Positions 46,467 through 56,460 of a stretch of 64,000 nt of DNA are shown piece by piece (positions within the stretch are counted from its first letter, which is position 1; each line of letters opens with the position of its first letter). The notes under the pieces were generated by a model that had not been told where the DNA came from, made no database searches, and worked only from the letters and a program-made list of their open reading frames with translations. Source of the DNA: Streptococcus iniae (GTDB lineage: Bacteria > Bacillota > Bacilli > Lactobacillales > Streptococcaceae); assembly GCF_030732225.1 (NCBI RefSeq), contig NZ_CP132230.1, positions 772,001 through 836,000 on the forward strand, in the 5' to 3' direction. The position numbers and the translations under genes are program-made.

Positions 46467-47456
46467 ATGAAATACATTGTTAATAAGAGTAATAACCCTG
46501 CTTACAATATTGCCTTAGAAGCTTATGCCTTTAAAGAACTTGTCTCTGAAGACGAAATTTTTATTTTGTGGATTAACGAACCTGCAATTATTATTGGGAA
46601 ACACCAAAATACCATTCAAGAGATTAATAAAGAATACATTGATCAACACGGTATTCATGTCGTGCGTCGTTTGTCAGGTGGTGGTGCTGTTTACCATGAT
46701 TTAAATAATCTTAACTATACTATTATTTCAAATAAGTCTGAAGAAGGAGCATTCGATTTCAAGACTTTTTCACAACCAGTTATTGAAACTTTAGCTGATT
46801 TAGGGGTTAAAGCTGAATTTACTGGTCGAAATGACTTAGAGATTGATGGTAAAAAATTCTGTGGCAATGCACAAGCTTATCATAAAGGTCGCATGATGCA
46901 CCATGGCTGTCTCTTGTTTGATGTTGACATGTCTGTTCTTGGAGATGCCTTAAAAGTAAGCAAGGACAAGATTGAGTCTAAAGGGATTAAATCTGTTCGT
47001 GCCCGTGTAACAAATATTTTAAATGAATTACCAGAAAAAATAACAGTTAATGAATTTTCAGAAAAAATCCTGGAAAAAATGAAAGAGACCTACCCTGATA
47101 TGACAGAATACGTCTTATCTGAAGATGAATTGGCTAAAATCCAAGAATCAGCAGATAATCAATTTGGAACTTGGGATTGGACTTACGGTAAAGCTCCAGA
47201 ATATACCATTGAACGTAATGTTCGCTATGCGGCTGGTAAAATCAATACTTTCGCAAATATTGAAAATTCTGTTATTAAAGGTCTCAAAATCTATGGTGAC
47301 TTCTTTGGGATTAAAGATGTTCAAGACATTGAAGCATTACTTATTGGAAGCAGATATGAATATAAAGATATTTTAGAAAAACTACAAACAATTGATATTG
47401 CACAGTATTTCTCACGAATGACAGTAGAAGAAGTTGCAAAAGCAATTGTTGCATAA
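46467..47456 (+). CDS. lplA: Lipoate-protein ligase A
   Basis: LplA activates scavenged lipoate with ATP and attaches it to lipoyl-domain Lys residues. The 329-residue protein has RRLSGGGAVYHDLNNLNYT (substrate loop), the KFCGNAQAYHKGRMMHHGCLLFD region and the C-terminal accessory domain. Its substrates are plausibly the E2 and E3 lipoyl domains encoded just upstream. It has its own promoter and ends at a large inverted repeat. Confidence 0.95.
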   Translation: MKYIVNKSNNPAYNIALEAYAFKELVSEDEIFILWINEPAIIIGKHQNTIQEINKEYIDQHGIHVVRRLSGGGAVYHDLNNLNYTIISNKSEEGAFDFKTFSQPVIETLADLGVKAEFTGRNDLEIDGKKFCGNAQAYHKGRMMHHGCLLFDVDMSVLGDALKVSKDKIESKGIKSVRARVTNILNELPEKITVNEFSEKILEKMKETYPDMTEYVLSEDELAKIQESADNQFGTWDWTYGKAPEYTIERNVRYAAGKINTFANIENSVIKGLKIYGDFFGIKDVQDIEALLIGSRYEYKDILEKLQTIDIAQYFSRMTVEEVAKAIVA

Positions 47457-47462
47457 GACATA

Positions 47463-47600
47463 AAAAGGGGCTGGGCAAAAAGTCGAAATCTCATTGATTT
47501 TTTCAAATTTCCGAAATAAGAAACCGCATGAAATCAACGTTTGTAAACGAAAGATTTCATGCGGTTTTGTTTATATTAGGCTTTTTGCCCAGCCCCTTTT
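47463..47600. repeat. Nested inverted repeat of 138 bp between convergent genes
   Basis: The outer arms (47463-47482 and 47581-47600) are a perfect 20-bp inverted repeat starting AAAAGGGGCTGGGCAAAAAG. Inside, a second perfect 15-bp inverted repeat (47521-47535 and 47553-47567, core AAACCGCATGAAATC) makes a second hairpin. The GGGGCTGGGCAAAAAGTC arm type recurs in streptococcal intergenic regions. It can serve as a bidirectional terminator and may be a small mobile repeat. Its right arm contains the gatD stop codon. Confidence 0.85.
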
Positions 47601-48387
47601 AATTGTCGAAACTGGCCTTACTTTTGACGTCAGCATATTCTTCAGCAACTTCTTTAGCTAAAATGCTGGCGTAACTTGCAAGTGAGCACTCCTGACCATA
47701 TTTATTTGTAATTGCAGTAGTGACGAGTCGATAAGCTAGGTTAGCATTTCTAGAAAGAAGTGGTCCGTGGAAATAAGAACCAAAGACATTCTTATAGTGT
47801 ACACCTTCTGTATTATCCTTGTCATTGTTACCATTTCCATATTCAATAATTCCAAGTGGTTTCTCGTCATCAGACAGGAAGGTCATTCCTTGATGATTTT
47901 CAAAACCAAAATAAGTTTCATTGAATTCTTGATTATGGATTTTGATATCGCCAATAAAACGGTTCTTGTCTTGATTAAGGGTATAGTGACCCATAACCCC
48001 AATACCATCAATTTTCACACCATTTGCTTGAATATAATATTGACCCAAAAGCTGGAAGCCTCCACAAATGGCTAAAATAACCTTGTTTTTGTCGATGTAG
48101 TTTGCAATGGCTTCTTTTTTACTTGGCAAGTCCTTAGCCACAATGGATTGTTCATAATCTTGGCCACCGCCAAAGAAAATAATGTCATAGTCGTCTTCCT
48201 TAAAATCGTCTCCGATGGAGACAATATCAACAGTGACCATAGCATTGAGTTTTTCAGCAACATATTTCAACATCAATACATTACCGTTGTCACCATAGGT
48301 GTTCAGAAGGTTTCCGTAGAGATGGGCAATTCGGATCTGGTAAGAATAAGTTTTATCCTGAGGAGATTGAAGTGAAGTATAAGTCAT
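47599..48387 (-). CDS. gatD: Lipid II isoglutaminyl synthase, glutaminase subunit GatD
   Basis: GatD releases ammonia from glutamine for MurT, which amidates the D-Glu of lipid II to D-isoglutamine. The 262-residue CobB/CobQ-like amidotransferase has the nucleophile Cys in [11 protein letters not shown] and [10 protein letters not shown]. The C-terminal region holds ENHQGMTF and [13 protein letters not shown] with the likely catalytic His. It overlaps murT by one base and ends within the inverted repeat. Confidence 0.93.
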   Translation of the reverse strand: MTYTSLQSPQDKTYSYQIRIAHLYGNLLNTYGDNGNVLMLKYVAEKLNAMVTVDIVSIGDDFKEDDYDIIFFGGGQDYEQSIVAKDLPSKKEAIANYIDKNKVILAICGGFQLLGQYYIQANGVKIDGIGVMGHYTLNQDKNRFIGDIKIHNQEFNETYFGFENHQGMTFLSDDEKPLGIIEYGNGNNDKDNTEGVHYKNVFGSYFHGPLLSRNANLAYRLVTTAITNKYGQECSLASYASILAKEVAEEYADVKSKASFDN

Positions 48388-49730
48388 TAGTTCATCTCCT
48401 TTCTAACCAGATGTCTATTTGATAAAAGCTCACGAAATTCCAGCATAGCAGTGTAAGTAGCTAAAATGTAGGCATGATCAGTTTCTTGTTGTTCAATAGC
48501 TGCCATGACATCTTCGAGGTTTTTGTTCTCAGTAATTTTTGTTTCATCATATCCTGATACACGTAGGCGTCTAGCAATCTCAGAATGACGAATACCACCA
48601 GCATTGATTTCAGTAATTGGCATGTCATTGATCAGTTCAAAATTAGCATCCCAAATCCACGAGGTATCAATACCATCGGCATAATTGGCATTCAGAAGTA
48701 CCGACAGGCTAAATGGATAGTCTGCGAGTTTAATCATTTCAAGAGCTTGACTAGCACCAACAGGGTTTTTAATTAAAACGAGAGTACAAGATTTATCTCC
48801 AATTGTAAAGGTTTCTTGTCGTCCAAAGACAGCACGACTCTGATTAAAACCTGCTTTAATTTTTTCAGGTGTTACTCCAAAGAACTCAGCAACAGAAACA
48901 GCTGCTAAGGCATTATAGATGTTGTAGAGACCACCAACATTAATTTTATAATCTTGTCCATCGATGATAAAAGCAGAGCTAGAATTAGTGATTTCAGTTA
49001 GTTCCGTCAATTTGTAGTGTAATTGTGGTCTTTCAAAGCCACAGTTTAAACAAGTGTAGTCACCTAGGTTAGCATAAGTGTTAAGACGATACTGTAAGAT
49101 GTGCTCACATTTTGGGCAAAGGATACCTTCGGTATTGTAGTGGGCCAGTTTTGGTTCATGTTTGTTTGTTTCAAAACCAAAATAATGAATAGGATTGATT
49201 AAATCTTTGGAAGCAAAAAGAGGACTATCTCCATTGGCAATAATTGTTGCTTGCGGTGCATTTTTAGCACCGTCAATAATCATTTGATAGGTGGTGTAGA
49301 TTTCTCCATATCTGTCCATTTGGTCACGGAAAATGTTTGTGAAGACAAAAAGACTAGGTGTGATATACTGAGTGATTTTTGGAAGGCTAGCTTCATCAAT
49401 TTCAAGCACAGCAATTTTTTTACCTGTTTTGCTTTTTTTAGCTGTGAGGAATGTTGATACAATGCCTGTAATCATGTTGGCACCGCTAGGGTTTGTTAAA
49501 ACTTCCCCGAAAGCTTCTGATAGAATGCCAACGGTTAAAGCAGTCGTAAGGGTTTTACCATTTGTTCCCGTAACGACAACGATTTCATAGTCTTTTGCTA
49601 GGGTATCTAAGATTGCTTTATCAAACTGCAAAGCTAATTTTCCAGGATAGGTTGAGCCTCGCCCCATGCTTTTTAGCAGGGCCTGTGCAGATTTTCCGGC
49701 TATAATGCCTGTTAGTGTCTTTAATTTCAT
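48387..49730 (-). CDS. murT: Lipid II isoglutaminyl synthase, Mur-ligase subunit MurT
   Basis: MurT is the ATP-dependent ligase half of the MurT-GatD complex. The 447-residue protein has the P-loop [14 protein letters not shown], the central Mur ligase domain, and an inserted Cys4 zinc ribbon (CPKCEHI...CLNCGFERP) typical of MurT. The C-terminal DUF1727 part follows. It is transcribed divergently from cdaA; a TAAAAT lies just upstream on the minus strand. Confidence 0.94.
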   Translation of the reverse strand: MKLKTLTGIIAGKSAQALLKSMGRGSTYPGKLALQFDKAILDTLAKDYEIVVVTGTNGKTLTTALTVGILSEAFGEVLTNPSGANMITGIVSTFLTAKKSKTGKKIAVLEIDEASLPKITQYITPSLFVFTNIFRDQMDRYGEIYTTYQMIIDGAKNAPQATIIANGDSPLFASKDLINPIHYFGFETNKHEPKLAHYNTEGILCPKCEHILQYRLNTYANLGDYTCLNCGFERPQLHYKLTELTEITNSSSAFIIDGQDYKINVGGLYNIYNALAAVSVAEFFGVTPEKIKAGFNQSRAVFGRQETFTIGDKSCTLVLIKNPVGASQALEMIKLADYPFSLSVLLNANYADGIDTSWIWDANFELINDMPITEINAGGIRHSEIARRLRVSGYDETKITENKNLEDVMAAIEQQETDHAYILATYTAMLEFRELLSNRHLVRKEMN

Positions 49731-49786
49731 GATTCTATTTTATCACAGATTTATAGATTATGAATACAGAAAAACTTACTGAAAAG

Positions 49787-49795
49787 TGGTATAAT
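49787..49795 (+). promoter_or_regulatory. Extended -10 promoter of cdaA
   Basis: TGGTATAAT lies 41 bp upstream of cdaA in the divergent murT-cdaA spacer. Confidence 0.65.
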
Positions 49796-49836
49796 GGAAA
49801 TGTCTTAACGTTCAAAGAATCTAGAAAGAGAGTTGT

Positions 49837-50682
49837 ATGAGTAATCTAAGTCATATTGATGCTAAATTTATCATGAGCTTATTTGATGATCCTTTGGTAT
49901 TTGCTGTGCATTTATTAGATATTCTAATAGTTGCTTATTTAATTTACCGCTTCATCAGTGCTCTAGCTGGAACAAAAATCATGTCCCTGGTTCAGGGAGT
50001 CGTCCTCTTTATTTTGCTACGTTTTGTAGCTGAGTGGGTTGGCTTCACTACTATTACCTATTTGATGAATCAAGTTATCACTTACGGGGTTATTGCGGGG
50101 GTTATTATTTTTGCGCCTGAAATTCGAGCCGGTCTTGAAAGATTTGGTCGTAGCACACATGTTTTTGTGCAGCGGCAAGTTCAGAGTGATGAAGAAAAAT
50201 TAGTAGAAGCCCTATTAAAATCTGTAGCATATATGAGTCCTCGTAAGATTGGGGCTTTGATTGCTATCGAACAAACGCAAACCTTGCAGGAAATTATTAA
50301 CACTGGGATTCCCTTAAATGCTGAAATTTCAAGTCAACTCTTGATTAATATCTTTATACCAAATACCCCCTTACACGATGGTGCTGTGGTGATAGCAGAT
50401 AATAAGGTTGCAGTTGCTTCAGCTTATTTACCGTTGTCAGAATCAATGACCATCTCAAAAGAATTTGGAACTCGCCACAGGGCAGCTATTGGTTTATCAG
50501 AGAATTCTGATGCGATTACCATTGTTGTGTCTGAGGAAACAGGTGGTATTTCTGTGACAAGAAAAGGGCAATTCATGCATGACCTTAGCCGTTCAGAATT
50601 TGAGTCAGTTCTCAGGTCTTATCTTGTTAATCATACAAATGCTAAAAAGGCTTGGTATCAGAAAATTTTGGGAGGACAATAA
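49837..50682 (+). CDS. cdaA: Diadenylate cyclase CdaA
   Basis: CdaA makes the second messenger c-di-AMP from two ATP. The 281-residue protein has three N-terminal membrane segments (about 20-100) and the DAC domain with the catalytic DGAVVI and RHRAAIG motifs. It forms the conserved cdaA-cdaR-glmM cluster with the next genes, linking c-di-AMP to cell-wall precursor synthesis and osmotic control. Confidence 0.96.
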   Translation: MSNLSHIDAKFIMSLFDDPLVFAVHLLDILIVAYLIYRFISALAGTKIMSLVQGVVLFILLRFVAEWVGFTTITYLMNQVITYGVIAGVIIFAPEIRAGLERFGRSTHVFVQRQVQSDEEKLVEALLKSVAYMSPRKIGALIAIEQTQTLQEIINTGIPLNAEISSQLLINIFIPNTPLHDGAVVIADNKVAVASAYLPLSESMTISKEFGTRHRAAIGLSENSDAITIVVSEETGGISVTRKGQFMHDLSRSEFESVLRSYLVNHTNAKKAWYQKILGGQ

Positions 50683-50684
50683 CG

Positions 50685-51635
50685 GTGAAAAATTTTTTTG
50701 TTAGTCGTCTTTGGCTTGGCTTGGTGTCAATCTTATTAGCTGTTCTCTTGTTTCTAACTGCAGCATCAACTAGCACCAACTCTCAAGGCTTTACCACAAT
50801 CGAAACCTATACGCATAGCTTATCTGATGTTCCAATTGATCTCAAGTATGATAGTGATAAATATTTCATTAGTGAATACTCTTATGGAGCACAGGTTTAT
50901 CTGACGTCAACCAACCGTATTAAACTAGATTCAGAAGTCAATAGTGATACGCGTAGCTTTAATATTGTAGCTGATTTAACAGAAAGTAAACCAGGTAAGG
51001 TAACCGTTCCTTTGAAGGTGACAAATTTACCTAATGGTGTAGCAGCTAAAGTGACTCCTGATAAAATTTCAGTCACAATTGGCAAAAAGAAAACAAAAGT
51101 ATTTTCAGTGGCTGGCAGTGTAGACCCTAAACAAATCCCTAGGGGGTTTGAAATTGATAAAATGACGACAGAACTTGGTAAAGTGGAAGTAACTAGTGAT
51201 GAATCAAAAATTGAATTGATTGATCATGTTGTTGCGAAATTGCCAGAGGATGTTAAACTAGACAAAGATTATAATGACACAGTGACCTTGCAAGCTGTTT
51301 CTGCTGATGGAACCATTTTAGCAAGTGCCATAAGCCCTGCTAAAACAAGCCTATCAATTAAAGTTAAAAAAATTACAAAGACTGTACCTATTCGAGCAGT
51401 TATTGTTGGAACACTTGATTCAAATTTGAGTGAAGTACAACCAAAACTTTCAAAAGAAACAGCAACCATTTCTGGAAGTCGAGATGTTCTGGACACAATC
51501 TCAGAAGTGATTGCAGAAGTTGATATCTCAGATGTCACTAAAAACACGACTAAAACGGTCAGCCTTGACTCAGAGCTTGTCTCGATAGAACCATCATCAG
51601 TTGTCGTTCAATTAACAACTAAAAAGAAAGAATAG
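50685..51635 (+). CDS. cdaR: CdaA regulator CdaR (YbbR-domain protein)
   Basis: The 316-residue protein has one N-terminal membrane helix (about residues 8-28) and several extracellular YbbR repeats. It modulates CdaA activity. The start is GTG 50685, placed 13 bases after GGAGG and just beyond the cdaA stop; the frame extends upstream into cdaA without a better site. The non-ATG start may set its level relative to CdaA. Confidence 0.9.
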   Translation: MKNFFVSRLWLGLVSILLAVLLFLTAASTSTNSQGFTTIETYTHSLSDVPIDLKYDSDKYFISEYSYGAQVYLTSTNRIKLDSEVNSDTRSFNIVADLTESKPGKVTVPLKVTNLPNGVAAKVTPDKISVTIGKKKTKVFSVAGSVDPKQIPRGFEIDKMTTELGKVEVTSDESKIELIDHVVAKLPEDVKLDKDYNDTVTLQAVSADGTILASAISPAKTSLSIKVKKITKTVPIRAVIVGTLDSNLSEVQPKLSKETATISGSRDVLDTISEVIAEVDISDVTKNTTKTVSLDSELVSIEPSSVVVQLTTKKKE

Positions 51636-51676
51636 AAAAGAAATCATTGGAGGATGCGTTTAACGCTTATTGAATT

Positions 51677-53029
51677 ATGGGAAAATATTTTGGAACAGAT
51701 GGCGTTCGTGGAGAAGCCAACGTTGAATTAACACCGGAGTTAGCATTTAAATTAGGCCGTTTTGGTGGCTATGTTTTAAGTCAACATGAAACAGAAAGAC
51801 CCCGTGTTTTTGTCGCTCGTGATACTCGTATCTCAGGTGAAATGTTAGAGTCAGCTTTAATTGCAGGTCTTTTATCTGTTGGGATTGAGGTTTATAAATT
51901 AGGTGTCCTTGCAACACCAGGAGTTTCTTATCTTGTTCGTACAGAAAAAGCTAGTGCTGGTGTCATGATTTCAGCTAGTCACAACCCTGCTTTAGATAAT
52001 GGTATCAAATTTTTTGGTAACGACGGATTCAAATTAGCAGATGACCAAGAATTGGAAATTGAAGCATTATTAGATGCAGACACAGATAATCTTCCACGCC
52101 CTAGTGCAGAAGGCCTTGGCACACTAGTTGACTACCCAGAGGGCCTACGTAAATATGAAAAGTTCTTAGTATCAACTGGTCTAGCACTTGATGGCATGAA
52201 AGTTGCTCTTGATACTGCAAATGGTGCAGCATCAGTGTCAGCGCGTGATATTTTCTTAGATTTAGAAGCTGAAATTACTGTGATTGGTGAAGAACCAAAT
52301 GGTCTTAATATCAATGACGGTATTGGCTCAACACATCCTGAAAAATTGCAAGAGTTAGTTATTGAGTCAGGTTCAGATATTGGATTAGCTTTTGATGGGG
52401 ATAGTGATCGTTTGATTGCTGTTGATGAGAATGGCCAAATTGTTGATGGAGATAAAATTATGTTCATCATTGGTAAATACTTGTCAGAAAAAGGAATGCT
52501 AGCTAAAAACACTATTGTAACAACTGTTATGTCAAACCTTGGTTTCCATAAAGCACTTGATGAACATGGCATTAACAAAGCTATTACGGCTGTTGGTGAC
52601 CGTTATGTTGTAGAAGAAATGCGTCAGTCAGAATTCAATCTTGGTGGAGAACAATCAGGTCATGTTATTATCATGGACTACAATACTACTGGTGATGGGC
52701 AATTGACTGCTATTCAATTAACTAAAGTCATGAAAGAAACAGGCAGAAGCCTATCTGATTTAGCTTCTGATGTAACTATTTACCCACAAAAATTGGTAAA
52801 CATCCGTGTTGAAAATAGCATGAAAGAAAAAGCTATGGAAGTGCCTGAAATTGCTGCTATCATTGGTAAAATGGAAGAAGAAATGCAAGGCAATGGCCGT
52901 ATTTTAGTAAGACCAAGTGGAACAGAGCCGCTCTTACGTGTCATGGCAGAAGCACCAACCGACGAAGCAGTTGATTATTATGTTGATACCATTGCTGATG
53001 TTGTGCGTTCTGAAATTGGAATTGATTAA
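51677..53029 (+). CDS. glmM: Phosphoglucosamine mutase
   Basis: GlmM converts glucosamine-6-phosphate to glucosamine-1-phosphate for UDP-GlcNAc. The 450-residue protein has the phosphoserine loop [15 protein letters not shown], the metal loop [16 protein letters not shown] and the phosphate-binding [12 protein letters not shown]. It is the third gene of the cdaA cluster; CdaA and GlmM interact in other Firmicutes. Confidence 0.97.
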   Translation: MGKYFGTDGVRGEANVELTPELAFKLGRFGGYVLSQHETERPRVFVARDTRISGEMLESALIAGLLSVGIEVYKLGVLATPGVSYLVRTEKASAGVMISASHNPALDNGIKFFGNDGFKLADDQELEIEALLDADTDNLPRPSAEGLGTLVDYPEGLRKYEKFLVSTGLALDGMKVALDTANGAASVSARDIFLDLEAEITVIGEEPNGLNINDGIGSTHPEKLQELVIESGSDIGLAFDGDSDRLIAVDENGQIVDGDKIMFIIGKYLSEKGMLAKNTIVTTVMSNLGFHKALDEHGINKAITAVGDRYVVEEMRQSEFNLGGEQSGHVIIMDYNTTGDGQLTAIQLTKVMKETGRSLSDLASDVTIYPQKLVNIRVENSMKEKAMEVPEIAAIIGKMEEEMQGNGRILVRPSGTEPLLRVMAEAPTDEAVDYYVDTIADVVRSEIGID

Positions 53030-53038
53030 AAAGAATTG

Positions 53039-53071
53039 AGTGTCCTGAATGGGACACTTTTTTGCTATAAT
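53039..53071 (+). terminator. Terminator fused to an extended -10 promoter
   Basis: The stem AGTGTCC (53039-53045) with GGACACT (53052-53058) is followed by a T-run that runs into TGCTATAAT (53063-53071). It ends the cdaA cluster and starts the acetyltransferase transcript. The same terminator core and TGCTA join occur at 38636-38670. Confidence 0.8.
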
Positions 53072-53101
53072 AAAATGACTACATCAACTAGGGGAAAGTA
53101 C

Positions 53102-53758
53102 ATGAACCAAAACCAACAAGATTTTGAACAAGGTTTGGACAGCCCTTGTCATAAGTTATTTACTGAGATGATTCCAGAATTTCAAGAAGGCTACCTTTCT
53201 TATGTTTTCCAAACTGAAAAAAAGGATATTCAAAAAAGGCGCATCAAAAATATCAATAAAAGTTTTCACCGCCTTATAACAGAGCCAAGCTTTTACCTTA
53301 TGCCCTTGAGTCAGGAATCTGCTGAAGAGATTGCCAATAAATGGCATTATCAGCCTCCTTACGATTTTTATGATATGACTGCTGATATAGAAGATTATAA
53401 AGAGATACTCTCAGCTGATAAAAGAGGGGATCATTATTTTCAGGTTCTTCGCAATGGGGTTCTTTTTGGCTTTGTTGGCTTCTTTAAAAGACATGATCAA
53501 CTGGAAATAGTTTTAGGGATGAAGCCAGACTATGTTGGAAAAGGGTACGGTCGAGCATTTTTTCAAGCAATTGAAGACTATGCCAAGCTGCAATTTGCTG
53601 CCAAATGTCATGTTCTAAAGGTGGCTGATTTTAATAAGAGGGCCAAACATCTTTATTGTCAAATGGGCTATAAAGGTGTGACGGTCTATAACCAAAAGAC
53701 CAATGGGAGTGCTTATCCCTTTGTCAGAATGGAAAAATGGTTTTCAGAAAAGGAGTAG
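53102..53758 (+). CDS. GNAT family N-acetyltransferase
   Basis: The 218-residue protein has a C-terminal GNAT domain with the acetyl-CoA loop VGKGYGRAFFQ and the downstream AKHLYCQMGYKGV segment. The N-terminal 70 residues are unrelated to the domain. ATG 53102 follows GGGGAAAG; the open frame extends upstream through the terminator and is not used. The acceptor substrate is unknown. Confidence 0.88.
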   Translation: MNQNQQDFEQGLDSPCHKLFTEMIPEFQEGYLSYVFQTEKKDIQKRRIKNINKSFHRLITEPSFYLMPLSQESAEEIANKWHYQPPYDFYDMTADIEDYKEILSADKRGDHYFQVLRNGVLFGFVGFFKRHDQLEIVLGMKPDYVGKGYGRAFFQAIEDYAKLQFAAKCHVLKVADFNKRAKHLYCQMGYKGVTVYNQKTNGSAYPFVRMEKWFSEKE

Positions 53759-53785
53759 GCTGACAAAGCCAATTTACTGTCAAAA

Positions 53786-53794
53786 TGGTATAAT
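53786..53794 (+). promoter_or_regulatory. Extended -10 promoter of hemW, start codon at +1
   Basis: TGGTATAAT ends at 53794, seven bases before the hemW ATG at 53801, so transcription is expected to begin at the start codon. Confidence 0.7.
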
Positions 53795-53800
53795 AGTTTC

Positions 53801-54931
53801 ATGTTAAAAAAACCAAGTTCAGCTTATATCCATATTCCTTTTTGCACACAGATTTGTTATTATTGTGATTTTTCAAAAGTTTTCATCAAAAACCAGCCTG
53901 TTGATGCCTATCTTCAGGCTCTTATTGCTGAATTTCGCTATTATGATGTCAAAAAGCTGCGCACCCTTTATATTGGTGGGGGAACACCGACTTCCATTAC
54001 AGCTTCTCAATTAGATTATCTCTTGACAGAACTTAGTAGAGAATTGGACTTGCAAATGCTTGAGGAATTTACAATTGAAGCTAATCCTGGAGATTTAAGT
54101 CCTGATAAAATTGAAGTTTTGAAGGCTTCAGCAGTTAATCGCATTTCTCTAGGTGTTCAAACTTTTAATGATAAGCATTTAAAACAAATTGGAAGAAGTC
54201 ATAATGAGGCGCAAATTTATTCAACGATTTCGGCCTTAAAGGAAGCTGGCTTTCATAATATTTCAATTGATTTGATTTATGCGCTACCAGGTCAAACACT
54301 TGAGCAAGTCAAAGAAAATGTGGCAAAAGCATTAGCACTTGATATTCCTCACCTTAGCCTTTATAGCCTTATTTTAGAGCATCACACTGTCTTTATGAAT
54401 AAGATGCGCCGTGGCAAGTTAAACCTGCCAACGGAGGATTTAGAAGCTGAAATGTTTGAATATATTATCAGGGAAATGGAAGCCAATGGTTTTGAACATT
54501 ACGAGATTTCAAATTTTTCTAAACCAGGATTTTACAGCCAGCATAATCTTATGTATTGGAATAATGATGAATATTATGGTTGTGGGGCTGGGGCATCAGG
54601 TTATTTAAATGGCGTTCGTTACCGAAACCGAGTTCCAATTCAACATTACCTTAAGGCTGTGGCTGATGGCGATGCGCGCTTAAGCGAGGAAATCCTCAGT
54701 CAAAAAGAAATGATGGAAGAGGAAATGTTTTTAGGCTTGCGCAAAAAAACAGGTGTATCGGTGACAGCTTTTGAAGAAAAGTTTAAATGCTCGTTTCAGG
54801 AGCTCTATGGTGCAGTTGTAAGTCAGCTACAAGAAGAAGGTTTGCTCGTTAATGATGATAAGGTCATTCGAATGACAAAAAAAGGTCTCTTTCTAGGAGA
54901 CAATGTCGCTGAGAAATTTATATTAGAATAG
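53801..54931 (+). CDS. hemW: Radical SAM protein HemW
   Basis: The 376-residue protein has the radical SAM cluster motif C-x3-C-x2-C (CTQICYYC), GGGTPTS, SLGVQTFND and the C-terminal HemW domain. HemW-type proteins bind heme and may insert it into targets; they are not coproporphyrinogen oxidases despite older labels. No ribosome-binding site precedes the ATG and the -10 ends seven bases upstream. The mRNA is therefore probably leaderless. A thioesterase gene follows 17 bp later. Confidence 0.92.
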   Translation: MLKKPSSAYIHIPFCTQICYYCDFSKVFIKNQPVDAYLQALIAEFRYYDVKKLRTLYIGGGTPTSITASQLDYLLTELSRELDLQMLEEFTIEANPGDLSPDKIEVLKASAVNRISLGVQTFNDKHLKQIGRSHNEAQIYSTISALKEAGFHNISIDLIYALPGQTLEQVKENVAKALALDIPHLSLYSLILEHHTVFMNKMRRGKLNLPTEDLEAEMFEYIIREMEANGFEHYEISNFSKPGFYSQHNLMYWNNDEYYGCGAGASGYLNGVRYRNRVPIQHYLKAVADGDARLSEEILSQKEMMEEEMFLGLRKKTGVSVTAFEEKFKCSFQELYGAVVSQLQEEGLLVNDDKVIRMTKKGLFLGDNVAEKFILE

Positions 54932-54948
54932 GATAGGATAGAATACAA

Positions 54949-55683
54949 ATGGGATTAAAATACCGAGAACAATTGAGGCTTTCTTTTGATTTGTGTGATG
55001 TTAAATGTGATGTTAAATTGCCTTTATTACTTGCCTATTGTATGATTATTTCTGGCAAGCAATCTCAGCAATTAGGACGAAGTGACGCTTATGTTCTAGA
55101 TACCTATCGTTTTGTTTGGATTATCACAGACCATGAGTTTAGCTTTGAGCGAATTCCAAAATTGCATGAGACCATCACTATAGAAACAGAAGCCTTGTCT
55201 TATAATAAGTATTTTTGTTACCGTCAATTCACATTCTTTGACCAAGAGGGTGAAAAAATTGGCTGTTTGGTTACTCATTTTGCTTTGATGGATTTTGATA
55301 CCCGTAAGGTCGCCCCAATTCCAGAAGAGTTAGTAGCCATTTATCAGTCTGAATTCAGTAAAAAACTGCGCCGTACACCAAGAATGCAGGCACTACAAGA
55401 AGCTGTTGAAAAAGACTATAATGTGAGGTATTATGATATCGACTTAAATGGACATGTTAATAATAGCAAGTATTTGGAGTGGATGTATGATGTGATGGGC
55501 TTTGCCTTTTTACAATCACATCGACCAAAACACATTCAAGTTAAATACCTCAAAGAAGTTGCCCCAGGTGGCACAGTTAGCTCTCGTTACCATTTAGAGG
55601 ATTTAAAGTCTTACCATGAAATTACTTCGGAAAACGCCATGAATGCGCAAGCAATTATCACATGGGAAACAATCACAGAATAG
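54949..55683 (+). CDS. Acyl-ACP thioesterase
   Basis: The 244-residue protein has two hotdog domains of the acyl-ACP thioesterase family: N-terminal with DVKCDVKLPLLLAYCM and C-terminal with YDIDLNGHVNNSKYLEWM, which holds the Asn-His catalytic residues. It hydrolyses acyl-ACP to free fatty acids. It is co-transcribed with hemW and a HAD phosphatase, an arrangement seen in other streptococci. Confidence 0.9.
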   Translation: MGLKYREQLRLSFDLCDVKCDVKLPLLLAYCMIISGKQSQQLGRSDAYVLDTYRFVWIITDHEFSFERIPKLHETITIETEALSYNKYFCYRQFTFFDQEGEKIGCLVTHFALMDFDTRKVAPIPEELVAIYQSEFSKKLRRTPRMQALQEAVEKDYNVRYYDIDLNGHVNNSKYLEWMYDVMGFAFLQSHRPKHIQVKYLKEVAPGGTVSSRYHLEDLKSYHEITSENAMNAQAIITWETITE

Positions 55684-55692
55684 GAGAATACA

Positions 55693-56460
55693 TTGAAATA
55701 CAAAGGATATCTAATTGATTTAGATGGTACTATTTATATGGGGAAAGACCCGATTCCAGCTGGCAAAGCTTTTATCGAGTCTCTACAAGCTAAGGAGCTC
55801 CCTTACCTATTAGTAACTAATAATACAACACGAACACCTGAAATGATCCAGGAAATGCTCTTAAAGCAATTTAATATTGAAACTCCACTTAAGAGTATTT
55901 ATACTGCAACAATGGCTACAGTTGACTATATGAATGACATGAATCGTGGTAAAACCGCTTATGTTATTGGTGAAACAGGACTAAAATCAGCCATTAGTGC
56001 AGCAGGTTATCAAGAAGATAAGGAAACCCCTGCTTATGTTGTTGTTGGCTTAGACACTCAATTGACTTATGACATGTTAGCAACTGCGACACTAGCTATT
56101 GAAAAAGGGGCACTCTTTATAGGGACAAACCCAGATTTAAATATTCCAACAGAACGTGGTCTATTGCCGGGAGCTGGAACATTAGTGGCACTGTTAGAAG
56201 CAGCGACACGAGTTAAACCGGTTTTTATTGGAAAACCAAATGCTATTATTATGAACAAGGCTTTAGAAATTCTTGACATCAAGCGCCAAGATGCTCTGAT
56301 GGTTGGCGATAATTATTTGACTGACATCATGGCTGGTATTCAAAATGACATCGCGACATTGCTGGTTACAACAGGATTTACAAAGCCAGAAGAAGTTGCT
56401 ACATTGCCCATCCAACCAGATTATGTCCTTAAAAGCCTTGATGAGTGGGATTTTAAATGA
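55693..56460 (+). CDS. HAD-superfamily phosphatase, NagD/YutF-like
   Basis: This 255-residue subclass IIA HAD hydrolase shows motif [12 protein letters not shown], motif II VTNNTTR, the Lys in [10 protein letters not shown] and motif [16 protein letters not shown]. The start is TTG 55693, seven bases after GGAG. Substrate is unknown; relatives act on sugar or nucleotide phosphates. It overlaps the next gene by four bases (ATGA). Confidence 0.9.
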   Translation: MKYKGYLIDLDGTIYMGKDPIPAGKAFIESLQAKELPYLLVTNNTTRTPEMIQEMLLKQFNIETPLKSIYTATMATVDYMNDMNRGKTAYVIGETGLKSAISAAGYQEDKETPAYVVVGLDTQLTYDMLATATLAIEKGALFIGTNPDLNIPTERGLLPGAGTLVALLEAATRVKPVFIGKPNAIIMNKALEILDIKRQDALMVGDNYLTDIMAGIQNDIATLLVTTGFTKPEEVATLPIQPDYVLKSLDEWDFK

